DNA of 6,602 nt, taken from assembly GCA_913043885.1 (NCBI GenBank), contig CAJWOB010000151.1, positions 1 through 6,602 of the forward strand. Reading direction: 5' to 3'. Positions 1-5,965 of the stretch are shown here, piece by piece (positions within the stretch are counted from its first letter, which is position 1; every line of letters begins with the position of its first letter). This DNA is from an uncultured Spirochaetaceae bacterium. Its GTDB lineage: Bacteria > Spirochaetota > Spirochaetia > SZUA-6 > Bin103. The translations under genes were made by a program, and so were the position numbers. The notes under the pieces are model-generated. The model was not told where the DNA came from and did no database searches. It saw only the letters and a list, made by a program, of their open reading frames with translations.

Positions 1-1032
1 CGCGGTCAGGTCGTTACGGGGCTCCCCCGGGCCGAGTGCCTCGACCAGCCCGTCGAGGGCGGCGCCGGCATCGGCACATATGCCGATCTCCGGCGGATGC
101 TCGTCCAGCCGCTCCTGCTCGATGTCGATGCGCAGCACCGTCCGCCCCTCCGCGGCGCCCAGCGCGGCGTTGCCGGAGGTGGTGCCGACGAACAGCACCA
201 CGTCGGCCTGGGCGATGAAGTCGGCGACCGGCTGGTACCTCATGTGCGGGACACCCACCGCCAGCGGGTGGCGGGCGGAGATCACGCCCTTCGACGCGTT
301 GGTGGTCAGCACCGCCGCTCCCAGGCGCTCGGCCAGCCGGGTGAGGGCGTCGCTGGCGCCGCTGCGCACCACACCGGTGCCGGCCAGGATGAGGGGCCGT
401 TGCGCATCGGCCAACGCCCGGGCTACCGCCTCGACGCCGGCGGGCGGCCCCCCGTCGCTGGCAGCTGTCGCACCGGCGGCGGCCGCGCCCGATGGAGCCA
501 ACAGCTCGATCTCCTCCACCGCTGCCAGGGTTGGCGTGGTGATCTCGATGAATGCCGGACGTGGCTGGCCGCTGCGCGCAGCGTCTACCGCCTCGTGCAC
601 CACCTGAGGGATCTCGGCGGCGCCACGGATCTTGCGCTTCCACTTGCACACCCAATCGATGGGGGTGCGCCACTCGTCCTCACCGGCCGCGCCGGCCCCA
701 CTGCTACCCGGGATCTTGGTGTCCTGTGGTCCGCTGATCACCACCATGGGCGACGAGTTCTTGAACGCGGTGGCCATGCCGGTGGAAGCGTTGAACAGAC
801 CCTCGCCGGGCAGCACGATTGCCGCGGCCATCTGATCGCCCACGCGGCCATAGCCGTCGCACATGTAGGTGGTGGGCTGCTCGCTGCGGCAGCTGATATA
901 GCGAATGTGGTCGCGGCCGTAGAAGCCGTCGATGGCCTCGTACTGGCCCGCTCCCGGCACGCCAAACACGTGGCGAATGCCCTCGTTCTCCAGCGAACGA
1001 ACCAGGGCGTGTCCGCCCATCATCTTGCTCAT
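1..1032 (-). CDS. Thiamine-diphosphate-dependent enzyme, acetolactate synthase-like (partial, C-terminus off window)
   Basis: The frame is open for 344 codons from the ATG at 1032 to the left edge with no stop, so the C-terminal ThDP-pyrophosphate-binding domain is not visible. Residues 1-170 form the N-terminal pyrimidine-binding domain: the opening matches the family pattern (EGIRHVFGVPG, 17-27). The catalytic glutamate that activates the cofactor is Glu51 in SCRSEQPTTYMCDGYGR. LPGEGLFNASTGMATAF (74-90) and the CKWKRKI segment (129-135) also match. An Ala/Gly/Pro-rich linker (about 180-198) leads to the central Rossmann-like domain (about 199-330) with VLRIDIEQERLDE (299-311). Members decarboxylate 2-oxo acids and often ligate the resulting acyl unit. 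Whether this one makes acetolactate or acts in catabolism is unknown. The gene is third in an operon, 16 nt after the PhyH gene. ATG codons at 1023 and 1020 are alternative starts, but the Shine-Dalgarno at 1038-1044 favours 1032. Family call is firm; substrate is not. Confidence 0.9.
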   Translation of the reverse strand, partial: MSKMMGGHALVRSLENEGIRHVFGVPGAGQYEAIDGFYGRDHIRYISCRSEQPTTYMCDGYGRVGDQMAAAIVLPGEGLFNASTGMATAFKNSSPMVVISGPQDTKIPGSSGAGAAGEDEWRTPIDWVCKWKRKIRGAAEIPQVVHEAVDAARSGQPRPAFIEITTPTLAAVEEIELLAPSGAAAAGATAASDGGPPAGVEAVARALADAQRPLILAGTGVVRSGASDALTRLAERLGAAVLTTNASKGVISARHPLAVGVPHMRYQPVADFIAQADVVLFVGTTSGNAALGAAEGRTVLRIDIEQERLDEHPPEIGICADAGAALDGLVEALGPGEPRNDLTA

Positions 1033-1037
1033 CTGAT

Positions 1038-1044
1038 CTCCTTT
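1038..1044 (-). promoter_or_regulatory. Ribosome binding site of the ThDP enzyme gene
   Basis: AAAGGAG on the minus strand lies 5 nt before the ATG at 1032 and about 14 nt before the next in-frame ATG, so it fixes the start. It is the only strong Shine-Dalgarno sequence seen at any start in the window. It lies in a small inverted repeat (CTCC-AAA-GGAG, 1038-1048) that ends next to the PhyH stop codon, so translation of the upstream gene could affect its accessibility; that is inference. Confidence 0.75.
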
Positions 1045-1048
1045 GGAG

Positions 1049-1822
1049 CTAGTACACGCGGGGAAACGCGGCGCCGGCGAGCATCTGCCCATCTGCCAGG
1101 TCCGCGTCCACGTACGCCTTCATGATGTGATCGCCGGCAGCGACGTAATGCGTGCTCGCCGGCATGTAGTGATATCCGATTGCCCGTCGCGGTCGCTCGC
1201 TCCGATTGCGAAACGACGCATGCCACGTCAGACAGTGGTGGTAGTGGACCTGGCCACAGCCGACCGGACGGGGTACCGGTGCCACCTCGTGGCCGTCGTA
1301 GGTCGCCGGCAGCTCGCCGTTCAGACTTCCCGCCGGTGCCTCGCCCCAGGTGTGCGAGCGAGGCACCATCCACAGGCAACCGTTGTCCTGGTCCACGTCG
1401 TCGAGCGCCACCCAGGCGGTCACCTGTACGTCCGGCGCGAGGATGCGCCAGGCCGGGCCATCCTGGTGCCAGTCGGTGGTGCCACCGATCTCGCTGGGCT
1501 TGTACTGAATCTGGTCGTGCCAGATCCGCAGCTGGGCGGCCCCGGTCAGCTGCGCGATGTCGGCCACCACCGTGTCGTTGCGGAACAGCTTCTCGAAGCC
1601 GGCGCTGGCGTGCCACATGTTGACGATCTGCCACACCGGGCGCTGTTCGTCGCCGTTGAGATTGACGCACCTCACCGGCGGCTGCCGGCCGGCGGGCACC
1701 TGACCATCGATCACCAGCGCCAGGTCCGCCCGAAGCCGCTCGATATCGGCATCGTCGACCACCCGCTCCCCGGTGACGAAACCGTCCCGATGGAACTCCT
1801 CGACCTGCCGCTCGCTCAGCAC
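1049..1822 (-). CDS. Phytanoyl-CoA dioxygenase (PhyH) family Fe(II)/2-oxoglutarate oxygenase
   Basis: 257-residue protein, a usual length for bacterial PhyH enzymes, which hydroxylate small molecules using O2 and 2-oxoglutarate in the cytoplasm. The N-terminus (LSERQVEEFHRDGFV) is the typical PhyH opening. The metal facial triad is visible: His119 and Asp121 in DWHQDGPAW, and the distal His201 in TWHASFRNRSERPRRA. Arg212 or Arg213, about eleven residues later, is placed to bind the 2-oxoglutarate carboxylate. The WVALDDVDQDNGCLWMVPRSH stretch (137-157) is the family's conserved core strand. I chose the GTG at 1822 because the family fold begins there and the frame upstream to 1993 only overlaps the amidohydrolase gene in an unlikely sequence. 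The GTG lies 14 nt after the amidohydrolase stop, with only a weak GAG as ribosome-binding signal, so translational coupling is likely. Substrate unknown; the distance from true phytanoyl-CoA hydroxylases suggests it need not be a CoA ester. Confidence 0.9.
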   Translation of the reverse strand: MLSERQVEEFHRDGFVTGERVVDDADIERLRADLALVIDGQVPAGRQPPVRCVNLNGDEQRPVWQIVNMWHASAGFEKLFRNDTVVADIAQLTGAAQLRIWHDQIQYKPSEIGGTTDWHQDGPAWRILAPDVQVTAWVALDDVDQDNGCLWMVPRSHTWGEAPAGSLNGELPATYDGHEVAPVPRPVGCGQVHYHHCLTWHASFRNRSERPRRAIGYHYMPASTHYVAAGDHIMKAYVDADLADGQMLAGAAFPRVY

Positions 1823-1836
1823 CGATCGCTCGCCAC

Positions 1837-2841
1837 CTAGGCTGCCCCCATCAGGCGAGCGGCGTTGTTCCAGAAGATGTCCTCGATCTGCGTATCGCTC
1901 AGCCCCTGCGACCAGGCCGCCCATTTGATGGAACGAAGATGCTCGAGCACGATGAGCACCGGCTTGTCGTCGGGATTGGTAAGGGTGTCCCACACCGGCG
2001 ACTTCTCGTAGATGAAATAGAAGCTGTCGCCGACCGGCGCGTGGTGGCCGTGGGTGTGGCTGGCGGCGCCGAAGTCGGTACCCACCATGAAGTGCTCGTG
2101 ACCGCAGATCTTCAGGATTGCCTCGTGCGCCACCGGCGAGCAGTTGGCGCTGGAGTCGAAGTAGACGTTGGGCAGGTCGGCGATCTTCGGTAGCCCCTCC
2201 CAGTTGTGTGCCGGCTGAAAGCCTCGAGAGGAGTGAGCGAGGATCAGCTTCATATCGGGGAAGCTCTCGCAGTAGTGGCGGATCCAGTGTTGGTTACCCG
2301 GGTCGGCGAGGGCGCGGTCCTTCACCATGTGCAGCGTGACGTACCAGCCCTCCTCGTTGGCCACCCGCATGATTTCTTCGGGGAGGTACTCCGGAATCTC
2401 GGCGTTGAGGGTCGGCTTCTTGATGGCGTGGACGTGGTAGCACTTGAGGCCGCTGAGCCCTAGTCGCTTCACGTTCTCGCGCACCCACTCGGGGTCGTCC
2501 TGAGGCTTGATCAGGAACGCGCCCTTGCAGTTGGGCTTGCCGCGGACGGAGTCGGCGGTCCACTCGCTTACCGTCAGGGTCTGCTCCGGTGCGTGCACCG
2601 TCGGCTTGGGCAGGAACCACCCCCCCAGCTGCCGGCCAGGGAAGATGGGCTGCATCAGCGTGATGTAGTCCTCGTAGGTGGCGTCCGCCGGGAAGCCGGG
2701 GGGCAGCGGCGCGTTGTAGGCCTCCTTGGCCCACAGGTGGGTGTGCATGTCCCAGAACTTGTCCGGGAGAAAGGAGGCGAGCTCGCGCTCGTGGAACTCC
2801 TGGTCGTGCTCGAGAAAGGTAGCGGTAGGGTCAGCTGCCAT
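1837..2841 (-). CDS. Amidohydrolase family 2 metal-dependent hydrolase/hydratase/decarboxylase
   Basis: 334-residue TIM-barrel protein of the amidohydrolase-2 (ACMSD-like) group, whose members hydrolyse, hydrate or decarboxylate carboxylated substrates at a Zn or Mn centre. The metal-site residues are in order: His33 and His35 in DMHTHLW (strand 1), His171 in VTLHMVKD (strand 5), His203 in LAHSSRGF (strand 6), and Asp256 in VGTDFG (strand 8). GLKCYHVHA (131-139) supplies another conserved strand with Lys133. About 25 residues precede the first strand, more than in LigJ-type hydratases, which begin almost at the metal motif. The C-terminal DIFWNNAARLMG is the usual family ending. The ATG at 2841 is chosen because the longer frame to 2946 would overlap the divergent promoter and the next gene, and its extra 35 residues look unlike coding sequence. 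There is no Shine-Dalgarno before it; a promoter just upstream would give a nearly leaderless mRNA. First gene of the operon; reaction not assignable. Confidence 0.9.
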   Translation of the reverse strand: MAADPTATFLEHDQEFHERELASFLPDKFWDMHTHLWAKEAYNAPLPPGFPADATYEDYITLMQPIFPGRQLGGWFLPKPTVHAPEQTLTVSEWTADSVRGKPNCKGAFLIKPQDDPEWVRENVKRLGLSGLKCYHVHAIKKPTLNAEIPEYLPEEIMRVANEEGWYVTLHMVKDRALADPGNQHWIRHYCESFPDMKLILAHSSRGFQPAHNWEGLPKIADLPNVYFDSSANCSPVAHEAILKICGHEHFMVGTDFGAASHTHGHHAPVGDSFYFIYEKSPVWDTLTNPDDKPVLIVLEHLRSIKWAAWSQGLSDTQIEDIFWNNAARLMGAA

Positions 2842-2852
2842 GGGCGACCGGT

Positions 2853-2881
2853 ATCGTAGAGTGACGGTGGTGGGCGGTCCA
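2853..2881 (-). promoter_or_regulatory. Candidate promoter for the amidohydrolase-PhyH-ThDP operon
   Basis: On the minus strand a -35-like TGGACC (2876-2881) and a -10-like TACGAT (2853-2858) are separated by exactly 17 bp. Each has four of six consensus matches. Transcription would start near 2845-2847, only about 5 nt before the ATG at 2841, which has no Shine-Dalgarno. The call rests on spacing and position; no expression data are available. Confidence 0.4.
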
Positions 2882-2888
2882 GCACCAC
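2867..2888. promoter_or_regulatory. Inverted repeat, candidate operator over the minus-strand -35
   Basis: GTGGTG (2867-2872) and CACCAC (2883-2888) are perfect inverted arms with a 10-nt spacer, so their centres are 16 bp apart. The spacer contains the -35-like element of the minus-strand promoter. This is the geometry of a dimeric repressor site, but no regulator gene is visible in the window and a chance match in GC-rich DNA is possible. Confidence 0.3.
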
Positions 2889-2895
2889 AGCTTGG

Positions 2896-2924
2896 TTGCC
2901 GGCCGACGGCCGCGCCAGTACTGT
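2896..2924 (+). promoter_or_regulatory. Candidate leaderless promoter for the RraA-family gene
   Basis: A -35-like TTGCCG (2896-2901) and a -10-like TACTGT (2919-2924, TANNNT type) are 17 bp apart. The seventh base after the -10 is 2931, the A of the start codon, so the mRNA would begin at or next to the ATG. The absence of any Shine-Dalgarno before that ATG agrees. The -10 matches only three of six sigma70 consensus positions, so this is a moderate call. Confidence 0.38.
2900..2912. promoter_or_regulatory. Palindrome between -35 and -10 of the plus-strand promoter, candidate operator
   Basis: CGGCCG-A-CGGCCG is a 13-bp near-perfect dyad; each arm is also self-complementary. It lies wholly inside the spacer of the candidate RraA-gene promoter, where a bound protein would block RNA polymerase. 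GC-rich palindromes arise easily by chance here, so support is limited. Confidence 0.25.
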
Positions 2925-2930
2925 GCCGCG

Positions 2931-3653
2931 ATGGTCGAGCGAGCACTCATCGAGGAACTGGCGGATTCCGAGACCGCGCTGCTGTGCAACGCGATGTCGA
3001 TCCTGGGCCTTTCGGAACCCCACACCTACTACATGGACGGCACTATTCAGTGTTTGACGCCGGAGCTACCACCACTGGTGGGGCAGGCCATCACCATAAA
3101 GGTAGACACCTGCACGCCCGGCAAACCAAGTAACCCCGGGCCGATGCAGGAGCTGCACCGGCAGGCCGCCGAGCTGGACGTCCCTTTGGTGATCGTCTGT
3201 GAGACCACCAGCGGCACCCCCATGCGCGAGTGCGTAATGGGGGATGGCATGGCCAAGAGCTTCATCTCGCTCGGCATCGAGGGTCTGGTTACCGACGGGG
3301 GCGTGCGCGACATGCCCGGCATCGCCGCACAGGGCTTCCGCGTGTTCTCGATAGCGCGGGTGGTCCAGCACGCCAACCTGCACTGGTCCGATCTGAATGA
3401 GCCGGTGTCGGTCGGCGGCATCACCGTCAACAACGGCGACCTCATCCACGCGGACGAGGGTGGCTGCATCTTGGTACCCAAGGAGAACCATCCTTACATC
3501 GCCGAGGCTTGCCGGCTGGTGCAGTGGTTCGAGAAGGAGGCGCACACCATGTCGCGCCGCAGCGACCTGAGCCCGGCCCAGAAGACCAAGGAAATGGAGC
3601 GCATCGGCGGTGCGCACGCGGAGCGCATCGCCAAGCTGAAGGCGTCCGCCTAG
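2931..3653 (+). CDS. RraA/HMG-CHA aldolase family protein (class II pyruvate aldolase-like)
   Basis: 240 residues, close to the usual 210-240 of the family. Relatives either cleave 4-hydroxy-4-methyl-2-oxoglutarate or 4-carboxy-4-hydroxy-2-oxoadipate into pyruvate plus a second oxo acid, or (true RraA) inhibit RNase E. The active-site signature is intact: GDGMAKSFISLGIEGLVTDG followed by GVRD (104-127), with Arg126 for substrate binding and Asp127 for the divalent metal. GDLIHADEGG (169-178) is the second conserved segment. The intact Arg/Asp pair favours an aldolase or decarboxylase over a pure RNase E regulator. Residues 200-240 form a charged, probably helical C-terminal tail rich in Lys and Glu. 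The ATG at 2931 fits the family N-terminus; an in-frame TTG at 2892 would add 13 unlikely residues. It is divergent from the amidohydrolase operon, sharing its 89-bp control region, and convergent with the ABC genes. Exact substrate unknown. Confidence 0.88.
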   Translation: MVERALIEELADSETALLCNAMSILGLSEPHTYYMDGTIQCLTPELPPLVGQAITIKVDTCTPGKPSNPGPMQELHRQAAELDVPLVIVCETTSGTPMRECVMGDGMAKSFISLGIEGLVTDGGVRDMPGIAAQGFRVFSIARVVQHANLHWSDLNEPVSVGGITVNNGDLIHADEGGCILVPKENHPYIAEACRLVQWFEKEAHTMSRRSDLSPAQKTKEMERIGGAHAERIAKLKASA

Positions 3654-3661
3654 CGGACGTC
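3641..3661. terminator. Hairpin at the convergent gene junction, candidate bidirectional terminator
   Basis: GGCGTCCGC (3641-3649) pairs with GCGGACGTC (3653-3661) around a 3-nt loop. That is nine base pairs with a single G-T wobble. The stem spans the TAG stop of the RraA-family gene at 3651-3653 and lies 23 nt beyond the ABC gene stop. No T-run follows on either strand, so it is not a classic intrinsic terminator. It may act as a U-less terminator or an mRNA-stabilising end. Confidence 0.45.
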
Positions 3662-3684
3662 GGCGCCTGCCCGGCGGCTCGCAC

Positions 3685-4953
3685 CTAGCGGGCGCCCGCG
3701 GCGGAGCGGCGGTCCGCGCCGCCATCACCCCGGTGCAGCCGGCGTTCCTCCATCACCGGGCGGATTGCCGCCTCCAACCGCGGCGACTCGGCGATCAGCT
3801 CGAGAAAGCGCTCGCGGCTGAGTGCCAGGCACACGGTCCGCTCCACGCTACGCACCGTAGCGTTGGCCGGCTCGCCGGTCAGCAGGGACACCTCACCGAA
3901 GAACGCCCCCGAGTCGAGGGTGGCCACCGGCCGCCCCTGGTCGGGGCCGCGCACGATCTCTACCTGGCCGCGGGCGATCAGGTAGAAGTGGCTGCCGGCG
4001 CCGCCCTCGGCGACGATGACCTGATCGGGCTCGAACACCCGACTGACGAAGCGGCCGGCGATCTGCCGCAGGTAGCGGCGCGGTAGCGTCGACAGCAGCG
4101 GAATGTCGGCCAGGCGCGCCCCGTCGACGGTGGCCCCACTGCCGTCGTCGCTCAGGTGGAACCCCTGCTGCGAGTGCCACAGCCGAGCATACACGCCCTT
4201 GGCGCCGAGCAGGCGGTTGTGACTCCCCTGCTCTACCAGCCGCCCCCGCTCCATTATCAGCACGTGGTCGGCGGCGGCGGCATGGCTGACGTGGTGGGTG
4301 GCCCACAGCACGGTGGTGGGGGGCGCCAGCGACCGAATTGTCGCCACCACGCCCTGCTCGGTAAGCAGATCCAGCGCGCCAGTGGCCTCGTCGAGCAGCA
4401 GAAGCGCTGGCCGGCGCACTAGCGCCCGCGCCAGCGCGATGCGCTGCACCTCGCCGCCCGACAGCGGCGCCTCGCCACCCACCTCCGTGTCGAACCCGGC
4501 CGGTAGCTTGGCGATGGCGTCGTAGATCTGCGCCGCGCGTGCAGCGGCGGCCACCTCCTCGTCGTCAGCAGCCTGCCGCCCGACACGAATGTTGTCGGCC
4601 ACCGTTCCCGGTAGCAGCTGCGGCGTCTGGAACGCCACACCCACCGACTCCAACAGCCGCTCCTGGTCCAGCTGACCCGCAGGCGTGTCGTCCAGCAGCA
4701 CCTCACCGCCGGTGGCGGTGCGCACCCCGGCGAGCAGCTCGATGAGCGACGTCTTGCCCGAGCCACTGGCACCCAGCAGCACCACCAGCTGCCCGGCCGT
4801 CAGCTCGGCGCTTACGGCGTCGACGATGGCCTGGCCTTCGGAAGTGGTAAGGGTCAGGCGAACGAGGGCGATGCGCTGCTGCACCGAGAGCGGCTGTACC
4901 GGGGGTGCCGCCGCAGACGCCGCGGCCAGCGCCGGCGGCACCCCGACGGGCAC
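3685..4953 (-). CDS. ABC exporter ATP-binding subunit/domain with C-terminal cyclic-nucleotide-binding-like domain
   Basis: 422 residues from the GTG at 4953. Residues 1-28 look like an interdomain linker (Ala/Pro-rich). The ATPase domain (about 29-265) has all motifs: Walker A GASGSGKT (61-68), Q-loop Gln109, signature LSGGE (164-168), Walker B LLLLDEA with Asp188 and catalytic Glu189, D-loop GALD, and H-loop His220. It should hydrolyse ATP. Residues about 285-400 form a cNMP-binding-like beta-roll with FFGEVSLLTGEPANATVRS (351-369). The canonical Arg that holds the cyclic phosphate (PRxAT) is Ala here (PANAT), so cAMP or cGMP binding is doubtful. The segment preceding this GTG in the same frame (SGGLAELRGGQ) continues the alignment of a fused exporter, so the real protein probably starts in the membrane-domain ORF at 5912, with a frameshift near 4978. 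As a stand-alone gene the GTG has only weak ribosome-binding sequence. Transported substrate unknown. Confidence 0.85.
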   Translation of the reverse strand: MPVGVPPALAAASAAAPPVQPLSVQQRIALVRLTLTTSEGQAIVDAVSAELTAGQLVVLLGASGSGKTSLIELLAGVRTATGGEVLLDDTPAGQLDQERLLESVGVAFQTPQLLPGTVADNIRVGRQAADDEEVAAAARAAQIYDAIAKLPAGFDTEVGGEAPLSGGEVQRIALARALVRRPALLLLDEATGALDLLTEQGVVATIRSLAPPTTVLWATHHVSHAAAADHVLIMERGRLVEQGSHNRLLGAKGVYARLWHSQQGFHLSDDGSGATVDGARLADIPLLSTLPRRYLRQIAGRFVSRVFEPDQVIVAEGGAGSHFYLIARGQVEIVRGPDQGRPVATLDSGAFFGEVSLLTGEPANATVRSVERTVCLALSRERFLELIAESPRLEAAIRPVMEERRLHRGDGGADRRSAAGAR

Positions 4954-5912
4954 CTGTCCGCCGCGCAGCTCCGCCAGCCCGCCGCTCCCTGCAGCAGCAA
5001 CGGGATCGCCGCGGTCAGCCCAACGGCCGCCGCCTCGAGGTTGAACAGCAGCGCCACCGCTGCAAGCAGCGCGCCCAGGCTAATCTGTCCCCGCACCGCA
5101 AGCGCCGAGCCGAGGGCCACCGCAATCAGCACCAGTAGCATGACGCCCAGCGTCGAAACGCGCCCCAGCAGCGCCGCCAGGAAGTTGGCGCGGGCGGACG
5201 CGGCGCGCAGCCTTTCCGACGTCTCCCGATAGCGGGTGAGCACGGCCGGGCGTTGGCGAAACGCGTGGATGACCGGCCATGCGTGCACGGTGCTGTGCAC
5301 ATGGTCGAGCGCCCGGGCCTCCTGACTCTTCTTGCGCTCGCTGGCGTCGACCGCCCGCCGGCCCAATAGACGAGGCCCCAGCAGCACCAGCGGGCTCGCC
5401 AGTGTGCAGGCGACCCCCAGCCGCCAATCGGTAATGAACAGCAACGCCACGCTGGTACCGGCCAGCAGGCTATGGAGCGTCACCGACGGTACTCCTCGCA
5501 CCACCGCTCCCTCCACCGCGGCGACGTCGTTGGCAAAACGGGAGAGGACATCCGCGGGGCTGCGCGTTGTGAGGACACGGTCGGGGGCGGACAGCACCTC
5601 GCCAAAGACACCGCCCCGCACCCGCTGCACCAGCCGAGAGGCGGTGTTGGCGGTCAGGCGATCCTGAGAGACCGCGGCAGCGGTGCTCAGCAGGAAGCCG
5701 GCGCCGAGCGCCGCCAGCGCCAATGCCAGCACCCGCAGGTCGCCGCCGCCGATGGCGGTGTCCACCACCACCCGCGCCCCGATGGGGAAGCCGAGCGCAA
5801 AGGCCAGTTGCAGCAGCATCGCACCGACCACGCCGAGGGCGGCCCAGGGGAAGGTGAGATAGAGCCGGAACAACGCCGGCACGGCGCGTCCGCTGCGAGG
5901 CGGCTGCCCCAC
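4854..5912 (-). CDS. ABC exporter membrane domain (probably frameshifted from the ATPase domain)
   Basis: The ORF encodes 352 residues. Residues 1-312 match the six-helix ABC exporter membrane domain: hydrophobic segments near 24-45, 60-80, 143-160, 165-183, 250-272 and 278-308. SRFANDVAAVEGAVVRG (124-140) is the characteristic coupling-loop stretch, and AIPLLLQGAAG (302-312) is the usual end of helix 6. The remaining 40 residues (about 313-352) are Arg/Cys/Ser-rich and look like out-of-frame translation. The expected continuation, GLAELRGGQVP, is found in the other frame, which leads into the ATPase domain. The two ORFs overlap by 100 nt. Joined, they would give a half-transporter of about 740 residues ordered membrane-ATPase-cNMP, likely acting as a homodimer in the inner membrane. 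The start is a GTG at 5912 with no clear Shine-Dalgarno; another in-frame GTG is at 5882. It follows the transaldolase-like gene by 53 bp, perhaps in the same transcript. Confidence 0.8.
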   Translation of the reverse strand: MGQPPRSGRAVPALFRLYLTFPWAALGVVGAMLLQLAFALGFPIGARVVVDTAIGGGDLRVLALALAALGAGFLLSTAAAVSQDRLTANTASRLVQRVRGGVFGEVLSAPDRVLTTRSPADVLSRFANDVAAVEGAVVRGVPSVTLHSLLAGTSVALLFITDWRLGVACTLASPLVLLGPRLLGRRAVDASERKKSQEARALDHVHSTVHAWPVIHAFRQRPAVLTRYRETSERLRAASARANFLAALLGRVSTLGVMLLVLIAVALGSALAVRGQISLGALLAAVALLFNLEAAAVGLTAAIPLLLQGAAGWRSCAADRCPSGCRRRWPRRLRRHPRYSRSRCSSASPSFA

Positions 5913-5913
5913 T

Positions 5914-5937
5914 GCTACGGCGCCATCGCTACGGCGC
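5914..5937. repeat. 10-bp direct repeat before the ABC exporter gene
   Basis: GCTACGGCGC occurs at 5914-5923 and again at 5928-5937, separated by CATC, giving a 14-bp period. It sits in the 53-bp gap between the transaldolase-like gene and the exporter start, ending 2 nt from the GTG. It could be a regulator site or only a small slippage duplication; no clear promoter is seen in this gap. Confidence 0.5.
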
Positions 5938-5965
5938 TACTGGTGGTCGGCGGCGCGCGATGCGC

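Noticed and set aside
97..1125. Long plus-strand open frame opposite the ThDP enzyme
   Set aside because: It encodes His/Ala/Gly/Arg-rich sequence without a recognisable fold and lies antisense to a gene with clear domain motifs; GC-rich codon bias leaves such antisense frames open.
1043..1840. Plus-strand open frame opposite the PhyH gene
   Set aside because: Antisense shadow; the minus strand has the HxD and distal His motifs in order.
1823..1993. N-terminal extension of the PhyH protein upstream of 1822
   Set aside because: The extra 57 residues overlap the conserved end of the amidohydrolase gene and look unlike any PhyH N-terminus; the GTG at 1822 starts exactly at the family's conserved opening.
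2842..2946. N-terminal extension of the amidohydrolase upstream of 2841
   Set aside because: It would run through the divergent control region and over the start of the RraA-family gene, and its 35 residues have no amidohydrolase character.
3066..3728. Minus-strand open frame opposite the RraA-family gene
   Set aside because: Arg/Ala/His-rich antisense shadow; the plus strand carries the conserved GVRD and GDLIHADEGG motifs.
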